From the NCBI RefSeq assembly GCF_014698335.1, contig NZ_JACJSV010000004.1, forward strand, positions 60,879-124,878: a stretch of DNA of 64,000 nt, written 5' to 3'. Made by a program: the position numbers and the translations under genes. How positions within the stretch are numbered: position 1 is the first letter of the stretch; each line of letters starts with the position of its first letter. The stretch is from Microcystis viridis FACHB-1342. GTDB taxonomy: Bacteria > Cyanobacteriota > Cyanobacteriia > Cyanobacteriales > Microcystaceae. Under the pieces are notes generated by a model that was not told the origin of the DNA, made no database searches, and saw only the letters and a list, made by a program, of their open reading frames with translations. This document shows, piece after piece, positions 21,401-28,733 of the stretch.

Positions 21401-22644
21401 CTAAAAGTTTTTAAAGAAGTGGAGGGATGTTCGGGATCAACGGTGACAGTTCCTGTTAGGAGATGGGGTTGTTTTTCCTCTATTTCTACTGCGATTAAGG
21501 GATTATCGGGAATCTCAATTTCTTCAATTTTGTCTAGGTTTTTACCCTTAATTTTAATATTTGTAGTTGCGCCTGCGGGAAATTCTTGAGGACTAATTGT
21601 CTCTATTTGAGGTTGAATTTGTTGTTGTCGGCGCTGTTTTTCTGCTAAGACTTGTTGCAAAAATTCTTGAGTTAAATCAAAGCTTAATTCTGGCTCTTGC
21701 CATTCTTGGTCAAATTCGATTATTGACTGTTGAATTGTCTCTAAATCTAAGGAGTCTGAGTAATATAAAAAGGTGATACTCTCGGCGTTACTACTATGAG
21801 CAGCACCAGTGAAGTTATCTGAGCCTTCATGTAAAATAGAGTTACCTAAACTATCGGTTAAAATCCCTGTTTTTTTATGATAAATACCTCTAGTTTCTTG
21901 CATTTTAACAAGTTTGATGGTAAGGATTCCCAACCTAACTAATTCCGCTAGAATAGTGGTACTGCTAAAGGTTTTATCAGCTAGTCCTTGTAAAAATTCG
22001 GTTAAAGTTCGGGTAATATATTGTTGACGATATTCGGGGTTGTGGAGTTTTTCTAATTCTTGAACATCTCGTTTATTGGTGAAGCCTTGCCAGTCCATTA
22101 AGAGTTTAATCTGACCTTCATTTAAGACTAAATTAAAAAGAGGTTCTTCATAAAGTTTGAGAACTCCACTATTAAAGTAGGCGGTACTTCTTCTATAGAT
22201 TTTAGTACGTTCTAAATAGGCAGCAATAAATTGATTGTATTTGTCTAGCTGTTCGGGTAAATTAAATCTACGTCTTTTTTTATGTTCTATTTCGATAAAT
22301 GTTCCACGAATTAAGCTTTCTTCTTTGCTGGCATTTTCGAGGTTTAAGAATTGTTCAATAATGGTTAATTTACTGGTGCGTAGCAAGGCAATGCTGGGGA
22401 TATTCCCCTCTCGTTTGGGGGTATATTCAAAGATATGGGCTATATTAATATCTATCCGAAATAGCTTATAGGTAGAATGTTTTTTTAATCCCAAAAAACT
22501 CACTATATTTTGTAAAAGGTTCTCTGCATCTCGATGTTTAAAAATCAGCCAATAGTTATTATTAATTCCTTTGATGTAATCCCCTTGAGGGTGGTAGTAG
22601 GGGCGTTGTTGTTTTATCAAGTCTTGGATTACGGTTTCGAGCAT
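18409..22644 (-). CDS. PLD-nuclease / SNF2 helicase fusion protein
   Basis: The 1411-residue protein combines a phospholipase D-like nuclease and a superfamily 2 (SNF2-like) translocase. The PLD HxKxxxxD motif is HKKTGILTD near residue 255, with GSDNFTGA after it. Walker A ADAVGLGKT lies near 518, VIIDEAHEG near 603, and the helicase C-terminal motif VI EQRIGRIDRP near 1070. PLD plus SNF2 modules occur in DISARM-like and other restriction systems. The companion here is the split ISP-type adenine methyltransferase upstream, so a restriction role is inferred. The last residues (WLF and stop) are encoded by a MITE end, so the native C-terminus may be shortened. Confidence 0.85.
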   Translation of the reverse strand: MLETVIQDLIKQQRPYYHPQGDYIKGINNNYWLIFKHRDAENLLQNIVSFLGLKKHSTYKLFRIDINIAHIFEYTPKREGNIPSIALLRTSKLTIIEQFLNLENASKEESLIRGTFIEIEHKKRRRFNLPEQLDKYNQFIAAYLERTKIYRRSTAYFNSGVLKLYEEPLFNLVLNEGQIKLLMDWQGFTNKRDVQELEKLHNPEYRQQYITRTLTEFLQGLADKTFSSTTILAELVRLGILTIKLVKMQETRGIYHKKTGILTDSLGNSILHEGSDNFTGAAHSSNAESITFLYYSDSLDLETIQQSIIEFDQEWQEPELSFDLTQEFLQQVLAEKQRRQQQIQPQIETISPQEFPAGATTNIKIKGKNLDKIEEIEIPDNPLIAVEIEEKQPHLLTGTVTVDPEHPSTSLKTFRVKEKQGTYQITPNQAPTIKQEITLPEWEEIAGFKQAIELILQGKQGTPDDFLYWLAQQRPHLLNIQSSNILDRLVNQDILFEHQKSGAQHCLRVMQNFGVVVCADAVGLGKTRLAAAVTKLYLEENPQTKIAIIAAKKLHPNWEREMAELGLIAKKHYELYNKNLMSRGGDRFYDEFTRHGGAADLVIIDEAHEGIRNYNNRIHKTCLQIKEHDRQIERQRYYLLLTATPWNNRREDIYNILSPFLTRPEGFQELGFPPEVKEWFASREIGIENFTDTTNIFRRTYRELFLQRTRKMLREATPDLQLYAQRLAQWLPVQFEPETEQALERIFSQFEDNLFIPFADPIRYLTSTVEQRSLLKNQRRMFLQRAESSMYALRRTIKNFSDRISLLKQQLEQVTPDAEGLKQFLLQHYKFQAEKTGRETDWLGIEENGDEDYWEEEEDEEETDSNKGEKRQQLRRSIDLATDKLKNNPLEAKNIYNRILADCHSDLEQLQQISVLLANEFVTDHKRQQVSRKVMELVADGHKVLLISTFSDTVIDYYRYMSQNQVIASKGIGMAMGSHKLYYIDEKSVKIAPNNALKGNNQQTGLQRQQLFRLFAPEATCKNPNERPLLEQEIAVLIGSETLSVGQNLQDADYLINIDLPWNPMVLEQRIGRIDRPKSHPCQYIYIYYANSESQLLRQAGRLANLNKKLIGELAKDDKIPHISNVEELGASVYGDTYFDDQILPGYIDFIHSLIKARQLEQESFQEQTYQKQETSRNLYSQNELLHSEELRKLYERLGEKYQPNPLTIGQFTTSELPTSVVALTLNYFDPNGQPIPEQNQLIYWNDLSRENDGLGVAIATAFKTPQASQIVPAKPIINLAQQLYEQLVQVKQKLSQDLEETAILENIQLNSERLSRIQKRIQTMSAFPANVNRKMVKNTLNKLSQAKGTKKVQKLLKDYTDGEPSQLDDQKFILGLIQGTEQLNLLTFDTAKPSSLKLSLSAMLLRIWLF

Positions 22645-22662
22645 AAATCTTGCTGACTATAT

Positions 22663-22862
22663 TTACTTGATGGAAAAACTAGGTATAGCAGCATCGATTA
22701 ACTGCATTAATTTGATGGTTTCTGCTAGGGCTACTACTATCTTATGATAGTGCAGTATATCCTCGTCTGACAAGGTGCGTCCTTTTCTGTCTTTTAACCA
22801 TTTCTGACAAACTTGATAACCGCCAAGATATGAGAAAAGAGGTAATCTGATTTAATAAATTA
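22663..22862 (-). pseudogene. Truncated copy of ISP methyltransferase C-terminal end joined to an antitoxin fragment
   Basis: Reading on the minus strand, about 55 codons encode GGYQVCQKWLKDRKGRTLSD through to a TAA, in frame and very similar to the end of the 25500-26801 gene. Just upstream (22832-22862) the sequence switches to a fragment matching the antitoxin gene at 25205-25483 (codons for IDNLLNQITSF). It is therefore a recombination scar joining parts of two neighbouring genes, with no start codon. The PLD-SNF2 gene follows directly, suggesting that the complete methyltransferase gene once preceded it. Confidence 0.8.
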
Positions 22863-22913
22863 TCGATATGTCTCCTTATCTCCCTCGGTATGTGAAATAT
22901 TATTAAAGGTTTA

Positions 22914-23327
22914 CTAAACTAATAAAACTTGGAACCCTGCTTGGATAAAATGACGATCAGTCGTTAGAGCATCGGTTAAATGTTGTTGCTCCATAACAAC
23001 AAAAGAAATACAATCAACTAATCCCCAGTTTTTATCTAATCGAGATTCATAAAGAGTCAATCCTTGATGAAAAAGTTGAGGACTAATATTGACAACTCTC
23101 ATGTTTTGTGTATGGTAACATTGTTTGATAAAATTAGTAGCTTTTTGACGATTAAATGTACTTAAAGCATTCCCTACTTCCATTAAAACTGCCTCAGTAG
23201 TCCAAACTTCTAAGGCATTTTTAACCTTAGGTAATAATTTTAAGGCTTGGGCATGATATTGGTCTTGCTTATTCAGAACTGCTTGAATAAATGCTGTGTC
23301 GATAAACAGTCTTTCTTTACTCATCAT
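22914..23327 (-). CDS. PIN-domain toxin (VapC-like)
   Basis: The 137-residue PIN-fold protein shows the acidic ribonuclease residues: FIDTAFIQAVLN at the N-terminus (D), TEAVLMEVGNAL (E), WGLVDCISFVVM (D) and TTDRHF (D). Proteins of this family cleave RNA as the toxin of type II toxin-antitoxin pairs. It overlaps its upstream partner by 11 bp, the usual antitoxin-first order. The start may be either of two adjacent ATG codons. The gene lies between two ISP C-terminal fragments. Confidence 0.85.
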   Translation of the reverse strand: MMSKERLFIDTAFIQAVLNKQDQYHAQALKLLPKVKNALEVWTTEAVLMEVGNALSTFNRQKATNFIKQCYHTQNMRVVNISPQLFHQGLTLYESRLDKNWGLVDCISFVVMEQQHLTDALTTDRHFIQAGFQVLLV

Positions 23328-23565
23328 TTACCTCTCGTTTCGGTGTTCCATAAAGGTAATGATCATGTTCTTTTGACCAGTCTTCTGGGGCTTCAATAGT
23401 TCCAGCCATATCTTCTAAAATGTCCCAAGCATCTCCTGAAGGTTTTTCTGGTATTTCTGCTTCTGAGACGATGGAAATAAGGTAACGGGTATTAGATTTT
23501 AAGTCTATATCTGTCTCAGGATGAAAGACTTTACCATCAAAAATAACGGTTAATTGTTTTGTCAT
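23317..23565 (-). CDS. Antitoxin partner of the PIN toxin
   Basis: The 82-residue acidic protein starts MTKQLTVIFDGKVFHPE and ends GTPKREVNDE. The N-terminal beta-strand opening is like small prevent-host-death or DUF104-type antitoxins. The assignment rests mainly on its position: it directly precedes and overlaps the PIN gene. The frame extends 19 codons further upstream, but the ATG at 23565 gives the natural N-terminus. Confidence 0.65.
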   Translation of the reverse strand: MTKQLTVIFDGKVFHPETDIDLKSNTRYLISIVSEAEIPEKPSGDAWDILEDMAGTIEAPEDWSKEHDHYLYGTPKREVNDE

Positions 23566-23590
23566 TTTTTTATCCTTTATCAATCTAAAT

Positions 23591-23839
23591 TTACTCAATA
23601 GGAAAACCCGGAATCGCAGCATCGATTAACTGCATTAATTTGATGGTTTCGGCTAGGGCGACCACTATCTTATGATAGTGCAATATGTCCTCATCTGACA
23701 AGGTGCGTCCCTGGCGGTCTTTTAACCATTTCTGACAGACTTGATAACCGCCAATATAGTAGTAGTGAACATGATGCAGTAACCAGTCATAATTGCTGTC
23801 GCGGGTGCAGTAGAGGTGTCTGTGGTAGATTTGGGTCAT
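23591..23839 (-). pseudogene. Internally deleted copy of the ISP methyltransferase C-terminal half
   Basis: The 82-codon frame joins a short N-terminal piece (MTQIYHRHLYCTRDSNYDWL), equivalent to the first residues of the 25500-26801 protein (MAKIYHAHLYGLREDKYQIL), directly to that protein's last 55 residues (YYIGGYQVCQKWLKDRQGR to FPIE). About 330 residues in between are missing. Its start codon overlaps the stop of the DUF5615 gene (ATGA), so it may still be translated as a small protein. A specificity function is not expected. Confidence 0.8.
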
Positions 23840-24207
23840 GGGGATATCAAGAAACTACTTAAAAAGTAAATTTGGTTGGTTACGGACTCAGGCTTATAAG
23901 CAGAGATGAATGTCATTAAACCCCGCAAGCATTGACTAATTGAGTACTGCTGTTGAGGAATAATCAAAATTCCCCTATGAGTTTCGTTAGTCTCAATGAA
24001 TTGAATATGTAATTGCACAAAATCAGCAACATTGGCTGTGCAAATAACACGGTTTTGAGACGCTGCCCATTTTAATTGTTCCTCATCACTCAAACCCTCT
24101 CGACCCTCTGTTAAGACAGTCGTTACATCGACACCTCGATTAGCTAAAGCTTGAACTAACGAGTGTGACATCATATCTTCATCCAGATATAGCCTCAGTT
24201 GGGTCAT
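23836..24207 (-). CDS. DUF5615 PIN-like toxin
   Basis: The 123-residue protein starts MTQLRLYLDEDMMSHSLVQAL and continues RGVDVTTVLTEGREGLSDEEQL, ICTANVADFVQL and HRGILIIPQQ. This is the DUF5615 (PIN-like, Mut7-C-related) family, the toxin side of VapBC45-type pairs. The LDED acidic cluster and D of TANVADF are the expected metal ligands. It follows the DUF433 gene with a 4-bp ATGA overlap, the standard layout of the pair. Its stop overlaps the start of a methyltransferase remnant. Confidence 0.85.
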   Translation of the reverse strand: MTQLRLYLDEDMMSHSLVQALANRGVDVTTVLTEGREGLSDEEQLKWAASQNRVICTANVADFVQLHIQFIETNETHRGILIIPQQQYSISQCLRGLMTFISAYKPESVTNQIYFLSSFLISP

Positions 24208-24506
24208 GAATGAGAACCTGGCGACTGTGAATAAAGTTGACTATATCGCTGATAATCTGTCTGGTCTTGAGCCAAAAGTTGTTCAATTTCTTCTCGATTA
24301 GCATGATAATAAGCTAAAGCGGCATAAATTTTTGCCAGTTCTATATGGGGATATTCATTTTGAATCGCTTCAGCATTAAGTCCTTGTTTCCATAGCGTTG
24401 CAATACGCCCAACTGTGATTCGCGTCCCGGCAATGCGAGGCCGATTACCACAAGTTTCAGGGCTACTAATAATTAAAGTTCCAATATCGATAACAGTAGC
24501 AGTCAT
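24204..24506 (-). CDS. DUF433 antitoxin
   Basis: The 100-residue DUF433 protein contains NRPRIAGTRITVGRIATLWKQG and YPHIELAKIYAALAYYHANREEI, the conserved core with a winged-helix-like DNA-binding part. DUF433 proteins are the antitoxins of DUF5615 toxins. The C-terminal tail DYQRYSQLYSQSPGSHS probably wraps the toxin. It is the first gene of the pair and is coupled to it by ATGA. Confidence 0.88.
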   Translation of the reverse strand: MTATVIDIGTLIISSPETCGNRPRIAGTRITVGRIATLWKQGLNAEAIQNEYPHIELAKIYAALAYYHANREEIEQLLAQDQTDYQRYSQLYSQSPGSHS

Positions 24507-24524
24507 AATCTAATCATCTCCTTT

Positions 24525-24575
24525 ATCTTATGATAGTGCAGTATGTTCTCATCTGATAGGGTGCGTCCCTAGCGG
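24525..24575 (-). pseudogene. Short remnant of the ISP methyltransferase C-terminal end
   Basis: About 50 bp match the conserved segment coding for RTLSDEDILHYHKI in the three other copies, with substitutions and no open frame beyond it. It lies exactly between the DUF433 gene and the next toxin-antitoxin unit, as the larger fragments do. Confidence 0.7.
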
Positions 24576-24581
24576 TTTTAT

Positions 24582-24785
24582 TCATTTTTGGCTTTGGCGT
24601 TTTTGTCGAACATAATTATGGAAATCATCAATTGTTAACTGATCTAACCACTGATGGCACTCTTTGGTATAATCACCACTACCGCTATCATATTGATGAA
24701 TAAAGCGCATAGCATCCACAATACCTAAAGCATCAACTAAAGCCTTAAATACCTTTCTTTGTAATTCAATCGCTGTCATTTTCAT
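24582..24785 (-). CDS. Small hypothetical protein, 67 aa
   Basis: The protein MKMTAIELQRKVFKALVDAL to the C-terminal RQKRQSQK is acidic in the middle and basic at the end. It lies 6 bp after the PIN gene on the same strand, so it is probably a third member of that unit. I do not recognise a family. It could be an orphan antitoxin; this rests only on location and size. Confidence 0.55.
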   Translation of the reverse strand: MKMTAIELQRKVFKALVDALGIVDAMRFIHQYDSGSGDYTKECHQWLDQLTIDDFHNYVRQKRQSQK

Positions 24786-24791
24786 CTCTTC

Positions 24792-25202
24792 TTAAAGTAA
24801 AAGTTCAAATGTTTGATTATTTAGCCAACGATAAACAGTAAAATCTCGCCTATCTGTGGTTAATATTCTGTTCTCTTGAATTGTTTCAGCTAATACTACT
24901 AAAGAAGCATCAGCTAAGTCCATTGGCAAATTCAAATATTTTATCATTAATTCTAGCATTCGTTCTAAATGAATATTTTCTAGATGAAAAATTTTAATAC
25001 TCCCTTGAGTTAATTGACGTATAAATTTGAATTGAGCATCATTTCCGCATCTTTCCCAAAGAAGATAACTGGTTTCTACCACCACTGGATAAGTGGTAAT
25101 TAATGGCTCTTTTAATGTGACAAGTTTTTGTTTGGCTTTGGCATGAAAATTATCGTTTTTATTCCCTAAAGCAACAAAAAAACCTGTATCAGCAATAATC
25201 AT
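24792..25202 (-). CDS. PIN-domain toxin (VapC-like)
   Basis: The 136-residue PIN protein has MIIADTGFFVALGNKND (first D), VVVETSYLLWER (E), PMDLADASLVVLAE (D) and ILTTDRRDF (D), all acidic positions being present. It would act as an RNA-cleaving toxin. It starts 2 bp after the partner antitoxin's stop codon, indicating coupling. Confidence 0.88.
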   Translation of the reverse strand: MIIADTGFFVALGNKNDNFHAKAKQKLVTLKEPLITTYPVVVETSYLLWERCGNDAQFKFIRQLTQGSIKIFHLENIHLERMLELMIKYLNLPMDLADASLVVLAETIQENRILTTDRRDFTVYRWLNNQTFELLL

Positions 25203-25204
25203 AA

Positions 25205-25483
25205 TTACCCAATATCTTTTCTGGACAAAATACCTTGGGCGATTTCCTCTGATTTTGCCGCTAAATCTGGTTCATCAGCAAAACAACCAATAAAATCACT
25301 ATTTCTTAAGTCTGCTAAAGGATCCTCATTGTCTAAACCATCTTTTGCTGGAATATTCAGAGTTTTTTTTGTTGTGATAAAAGAGGTAATCTGATTTAAT
25401 AAATTGTCGATCAGAGTTAATTCTTCTGTGTTTAGTAGGTCAAGTTTTTCGTTTATTTTTTGCTTAATTTCGATATTATTCAT
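25205..25483 (-). CDS. Antitoxin-like partner of the PIN toxin
   Basis: The 92-residue acidic protein starts MNNIEIKQKINEKLDLLNTE. The N-terminal helix pair is followed by a linker (TTKKTLNIPAKDGLDNEDPL) and a C-terminal helix KSEEIAQGILSRKDIG. Its place directly before the PIN gene indicates that it is the antitoxin; no specific DNA-binding family was recognised. A 30-bp piece of this gene is duplicated at 22832-22862, fused to a methyltransferase fragment. Confidence 0.65.
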   Translation of the reverse strand: MNNIEIKQKINEKLDLLNTEELTLIDNLLNQITSFITTKKTLNIPAKDGLDNEDPLADLRNSDFIGCFADEPDLAAKSEEIAQGILSRKDIG

Positions 25484-25499
25484 GATAATTTTTCCTTAA

Positions 25500-26801
25500 T
25501 TACTCAATAGGAAAACCCGGAATCGCAGCATCGATTAACTGCATTAATTTGATGGTTTCGGCTAGGGCTACTACTATCTTATGATAGTGCAGTATATCCT
25601 CATCTGATAGGGTGCGTCCTTTTCTGTCTTTTAACCATTTCTGACAAACTTGATAACCGCCAATATAGAAGTTCCAAACTGCTTCAGGTACTCCTCTAAA
25701 ACAGTCTCCTTGTTTGTTAATGTGGACTTCTCCTTTGCTATATTTGGGATGTCCTGCCGCTACAATTCTATCGCTTTTACTCACAAAAGATAGATCCCCC
25801 CAACCCCCCTTAATAAGGGGGGCTTCCACTCCCCCCCTTTTTGAAGAGGGGGCTAAGGGAGGATCAAGTTTAGGAGATGTCATCAGGTGAAGCTGTACCA
25901 GTTGTTCTCCGTATTCTGCGAGTTGACGGAATAGGTTATCGTTGCTGGTGAGGGGTACTCTGGGAAAGTCTATCTTGAGAAATTCGGCGTAACGGCTGCG
26001 ATAGGTGGGAGAATGAAAGACGGCGTAGATGTAGTAAAAGATTGTTTCTGGTGTAGGTAAGTAACCGAGTTTTGTTTCTAGGGTTTTGAGAAAGTCTGGG
26101 GAGAAGTTGGGACGTTTTTCTTGTTGGAGTTCTTGAGCTTTATCGGAGTCTGGGTAGAGGTAGAGGGGAAAAATTACCCCCCCTTCTTTTGTTCTAACAG
26201 AGATAATATGTTGATCGGTAAGATTATCAGTTACATATATATGCTCAAATGGTAATGAAGCTAACTGACGAACAGTTACTAATGCTATATTCTTTTTCTG
26301 ATCTAAATGTTGCATAATACGACGATTTAAACGAGCAACAAACTTTTCGTGATAAAAAATAAATCTATTATCAAACGGTCTAAAACACTCGGATTTAATA
26401 TATTTAACTATTTGATTAACATCTACAGATTTTCTTGCCATATTTGTGTTCCACATATCGTTATCAACAAGTCTTAAATTAAATTCTTGTGCAGACTGAT
26501 TGTCCGTTTTCTCTGGATCAAGAAAACTGGCGATTTGTTTTTTTACTGAATTAATAGAGTAATTAATTACTAATTTATCTCTTTTGGTAAGACATCCCAA
26601 AGAATATTCGTTCATAAACTCTGTTAGTTTAAATCCTTGTTCATATTCACCAAATAAATCAGTATCTTGAGGAATCAACAAATAAAAAGGAGATTGAGGG
26701 TTAACCTCATGAAAATTAGTAGAGTTAACCGTATTTTCTTTTAATATTTGATATTTATCTTCTCTTAAACCGTATAAATGAGCGTGATAGATTTTAGCCA
26801 T
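25500..26801 (-). CDS. C-terminal half of a split ISP-type adenine methyltransferase (target recognition part)
   Basis: The 433-residue protein, MAKIYHAHLYGLREDKYQIL onward, corresponds to the region that follows the methyltransferase domain in ISP-type restriction-modification enzymes: FRPFDNRFIFYHEKFVAR, VTVRQLASLPFEHIYVTDNL, GVIFPLYLYPD, YYIYAVFHSPTYRSRYAEFL and a C-terminal helical end. This part recognises the DNA target in related enzymes. The catalytic half is encoded separately at 28734-30737. A palindromic repeat is inserted in frame near residues 313-337. The PIN gene ends 17 bp before its start, with the AGGAGG-like sequence in between giving a ribosome-binding site. Whether it still works with the N-terminal half in trans is open. 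Confidence 0.8.
   Translation of the reverse strand: MAKIYHAHLYGLREDKYQILKENTVNSTNFHEVNPQSPFYLLIPQDTDLFGEYEQGFKLTEFMNEYSLGCLTKRDKLVINYSINSVKKQIASFLDPEKTDNQSAQEFNLRLVDNDMWNTNMARKSVDVNQIVKYIKSECFRPFDNRFIFYHEKFVARLNRRIMQHLDQKKNIALVTVRQLASLPFEHIYVTDNLTDQHIISVRTKEGGVIFPLYLYPDSDKAQELQQEKRPNFSPDFLKTLETKLGYLPTPETIFYYIYAVFHSPTYRSRYAEFLKIDFPRVPLTSNDNLFRQLAEYGEQLVQLHLMTSPKLDPPLAPSSKRGGVEAPLIKGGWGDLSFVSKSDRIVAAGHPKYSKGEVHINKQGDCFRGVPEAVWNFYIGGYQVCQKWLKDRKGRTLSDEDILHYHKIVVALAETIKLMQLIDAAIPGFPIE
25795..25862. repeat. Palindromic GGGGGG repeat inserted in frame in a coding region
   Basis: The segment with TTAATAAGGGGGGCTTCC and its inverted counterparts encodes the low-complexity peptide PPLAPSSKRGGVEAPLIKGG inside the methyltransferase C-terminal half. 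The same repeat type lies intergenically at 30810-30880 and at the 3' end of nnr (32578-32630). Confidence 0.8.
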
Positions 26802-26818
26802 GATTAAACCTCCTCTTT

Positions 26819-27205
26819 TTATAAACGTTTAACTATATAACAATCAAATACCTGATCATAACTAATAACAGGAACATTTTCGGCTATTGCTTGAGCAATA
26901 ATCATCCGGTCAAAAGGATCTTGATGCTGAAAAGGTAATTGAGCTACTTGTTCAAAATGTAGTAAATTAAGAGGCAAAATCTGAAAATCATTTATCTGAA
27001 TTTGTGACTCAATAAATTCTCGAAAAGGCGAATCAAAAGTTAATTTTCTTAGACTATATTTGATAGCCATTTCCCAAATACTAGCTTGACTAAGATAAAC
27101 CAGATTTTCTCTCTCATTAATCATAATTTTATGGTTATCTCGCAATTGTTTATTATTAGTGACATACCAAAGAAATACATGAGTATCTATTAAAACTTTG
27201 AGCAT
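26819..27205 (-). CDS. PIN-domain toxin (VapC-like)
   Basis: The 128-residue protein starts MLKVLIDTHVFLWYVTNN, the DTHVFLW opening of a well-known PIN subgroup. It continues SQASIWEMAIKYSLRKL (E), QDPFDRMIIAQAIAE (D) and VISYDQVFD (D). The Phd-type antitoxin gene ends 2 bp before its start. It would act as a ribonuclease toxin. The unit sits precisely between the remains of the methyltransferase N-terminal half (27588-27878) and the C-terminal half (25500-26801). Confidence 0.92.
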   Translation of the reverse strand: MLKVLIDTHVFLWYVTNNKQLRDNHKIMINERENLVYLSQASIWEMAIKYSLRKLTFDSPFREFIESQIQINDFQILPLNLLHFEQVAQLPFQHQDPFDRMIIAQAIAENVPVISYDQVFDCYIVKRL

Positions 27206-27207
27206 AA

Positions 27208-27435
27208 TTACATATAATCCGCAAAATCAGTTAAAGGAGCATCAAAATCATCGGCTATCCAAACTTTTCCCGCAGCACTTCCGGGTTGACGCGGTGGTTT
27301 CTTGGCTAACTTGACAGGACTTAATTTAATTACAGGTTGATTATTTTCTGTAATAATAATTTCTTCACCTTTCAGGACAGCTTCCAATAAATCATTAAAT
27401 TGATTTTTTGCTTGTTTTAATTCAACTGTATTCAT
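27208..27435 (-). CDS. Phd/YefM-type antitoxin
   Basis: The 75-residue protein has MNTVELKQAKNQFNDLLEAV and EEIIITENNQPVIKLSPV, the canonical Phd/YefM DNA-binding N-terminus, and a C-terminal toxin-binding tail WIADDFDAPLTDFADYM. It would repress its own promoter, expected in the AT-rich 150 bp upstream, and neutralise the PIN toxin encoded next. Confidence 0.92.
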   Translation of the reverse strand: MNTVELKQAKNQFNDLLEAVLKGEEIIITENNQPVIKLSPVKLAKKPPRQPGSAAGKVWIADDFDAPLTDFADYM

Positions 27436-27587
27436 TAGTGTACCCCACTGATAAACAATACAAACATTAGTTTAACCGAAAGGCTTTATACTTGCCTACG
27501 CTATGCTGAAAATTCAAACAATAACATTCTAGCTTATCTCCTAGTATAGCTCCTTCAGGGTTCGGTAGCTTCATGGTGTCATTAAGC

Positions 27588-27878
27588 TTTTTACCATTAT
27601 ACCAATACTAACCCCCTGCTGAATATCAAAGACATTTTCATCTTTACTACCATCAGGACAAATTTCTTTTTTCTTACTGTTACCATGTAAATCATAAATA
27701 AAAATCTCATCAAAAGTATTAATTAACTTTTGTTTCGTGCCTCGAAAAGTAGGATTATCTAAAAAGCCATGATTATTATTAACTCCTCCATTTGGGGTAA
27801 AGCTAAAGTTAACTGCTGCTTTTCTTCCCTTAACTTAATATCCTCTAGAGTGTTAATTAAATAAACCCCCAACCGCTA
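27588..27878 (-). pseudogene. Broken second copy of the methyltransferase N-terminal half (3' part)
   Basis: On the minus strand the sequence encodes LGVYLINTLEDIKLREEKQQ then, after a deletion across a TTAATA microhomology that removes the NPPY motif and shifts the frame, NNHGFLDNPTFRG and ENVFDIQQGVSIGIMVKS. It is highly similar to 28740-29290 in the intact copy. It ends at the same residue (MVKS) as the intact N-terminal half does, just before the antitoxin-toxin unit. Confidence 0.85.
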
Positions 27879-28113
27879 ATTAAGATATCATCACAATATA
27901 GCTTTAAACTACGAGACATAAATAGCCTCCTCTTTGATAGAGTTAATAACTTGGGTTTTTAACATTTTTTTTGTTACTAAATCTACAGACAAACCCAAAT
28001 TATCTTCTAAAAAAAACTTCCATATATTTATCAAAGGTAACTTTTCTTTGAAATTCTACTAATAAATCTAAATCACTTGTTGCTTTTGCTTCATCTCTAG
28101 CAAAAGGTTCATA
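27877..28113 (-). pseudogene. Decayed HEPN/MNT toxin-antitoxin module
   Basis: The minus strand encodes EPFARDEAKATSDLDLLVEF, the active-site region of a minimal nucleotidyltransferase (MNT). After a frameshift in a T-run comes NLGLSVDLVTKKMLKTQV and the end of that protein. It is followed at once by ATG and the first codons of a HEPN (DUF86) partner (MSRSLKLYCDDIL). That is cut off by fusion to the methyltransferase remnant at 27878. The MNT N-terminus with the GSxxRG region is missing. Neither gene can be functional. Confidence 0.75.
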
Positions 28114-28175
28114 TTTTTACTCCATTATATTAGAACATATTTGGGTTCTACCGAACTTGTCATACAAAAATAACA

Positions 28176-28400
28176 CTAAAAAGAAACTGCTTGTTTTTTC
28201 GTTATCCCCATGGACACCAACTCAATTTGAGATTCAGACACTTCTACCGTATTTAGAGGAATTAACCCCTCTAAACTATAACCATCTTCTCCTTCAGGAT
28301 TGGGATAATGTTCAACAATAGTACCCAAATCACCCTGACTTAAACCATACTCAGGTAAATCTTCAATTAAACGAACTTGGGTAAATAAACTAAATTTCAT
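28176..28400 (-). CDS. DUF4926 protein (putative toxin-antitoxin partner)
   Basis: The 74-residue protein starts MKFSLFTQVRLIEDLPEYGL, then SQGDLGTIVEHYPNPEGED, YSLEGLIPLNTVEVSESQIELV. This is the DUF4926 family, a small SH3-like barrel protein widespread in cyanobacteria and usually next to a DUF6883 gene. The two are 3 bp apart here. A toxin-antitoxin role is widely suspected from gene order, and not shown from this sequence. Confidence 0.8.
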   Translation of the reverse strand: MKFSLFTQVRLIEDLPEYGLSQGDLGTIVEHYPNPEGEDGYSLEGLIPLNTVEVSESQIELVSMGITKKQAVSF

Positions 28401-28403
28401 GCT

Positions 28404-28730
28404 CTAACCTCCTTCAAACGGAAATAAAGTAACAAATTTTGTTTCAGTAGGTGTAACCATCCAAATGGTTTTGACTGAGAGAATCTTATTATTAACTCCT
28501 CTTAAATTACCAATAATTTCATATTTTTGACCATATTTAGTTTTAGTGGTAGGAGTTGCTTCTAAAGTAAGGATTTGCTCTCTTAAATCTTTTTCTAATT
28601 GTACCCAATTATCTTGATTATAACCAGCTTGAGCTAAATATTGTGATTTATCATCTTTAGGCAATAACACTAAAAGATAATCTTTCAATTTAGCTGGAGA
28701 AATAACCGTCTTAGGATCAAGCAAAGCCAT
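28404..28730 (-). CDS. DUF6883 protein (putative toxin-antitoxin partner)
   Basis: The 108-residue protein has SPAKLKDYLLVLLPKDDKSQ, GYNQDNWVQLEKDLREQIL and KYEIIGNLRGVNNKILSVKT, followed by a C-terminal WMVTPTETKFVTLFPFEG. This matches the DUF6883 pattern. Its start lies 3 bp after the stop of the methyltransferase N-terminal half, so it is read from the same transcript. The pairing with DUF4926 downstream is the usual one. Confidence 0.8.
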   Translation of the reverse strand: MALLDPKTVISPAKLKDYLLVLLPKDDKSQYLAQAGYNQDNWVQLEKDLREQILTLEATPTTKTKYGQKYEIIGNLRGVNNKILSVKTIWMVTPTETKFVTLFPFEGG

Positions 28731-28733
28731 GAG

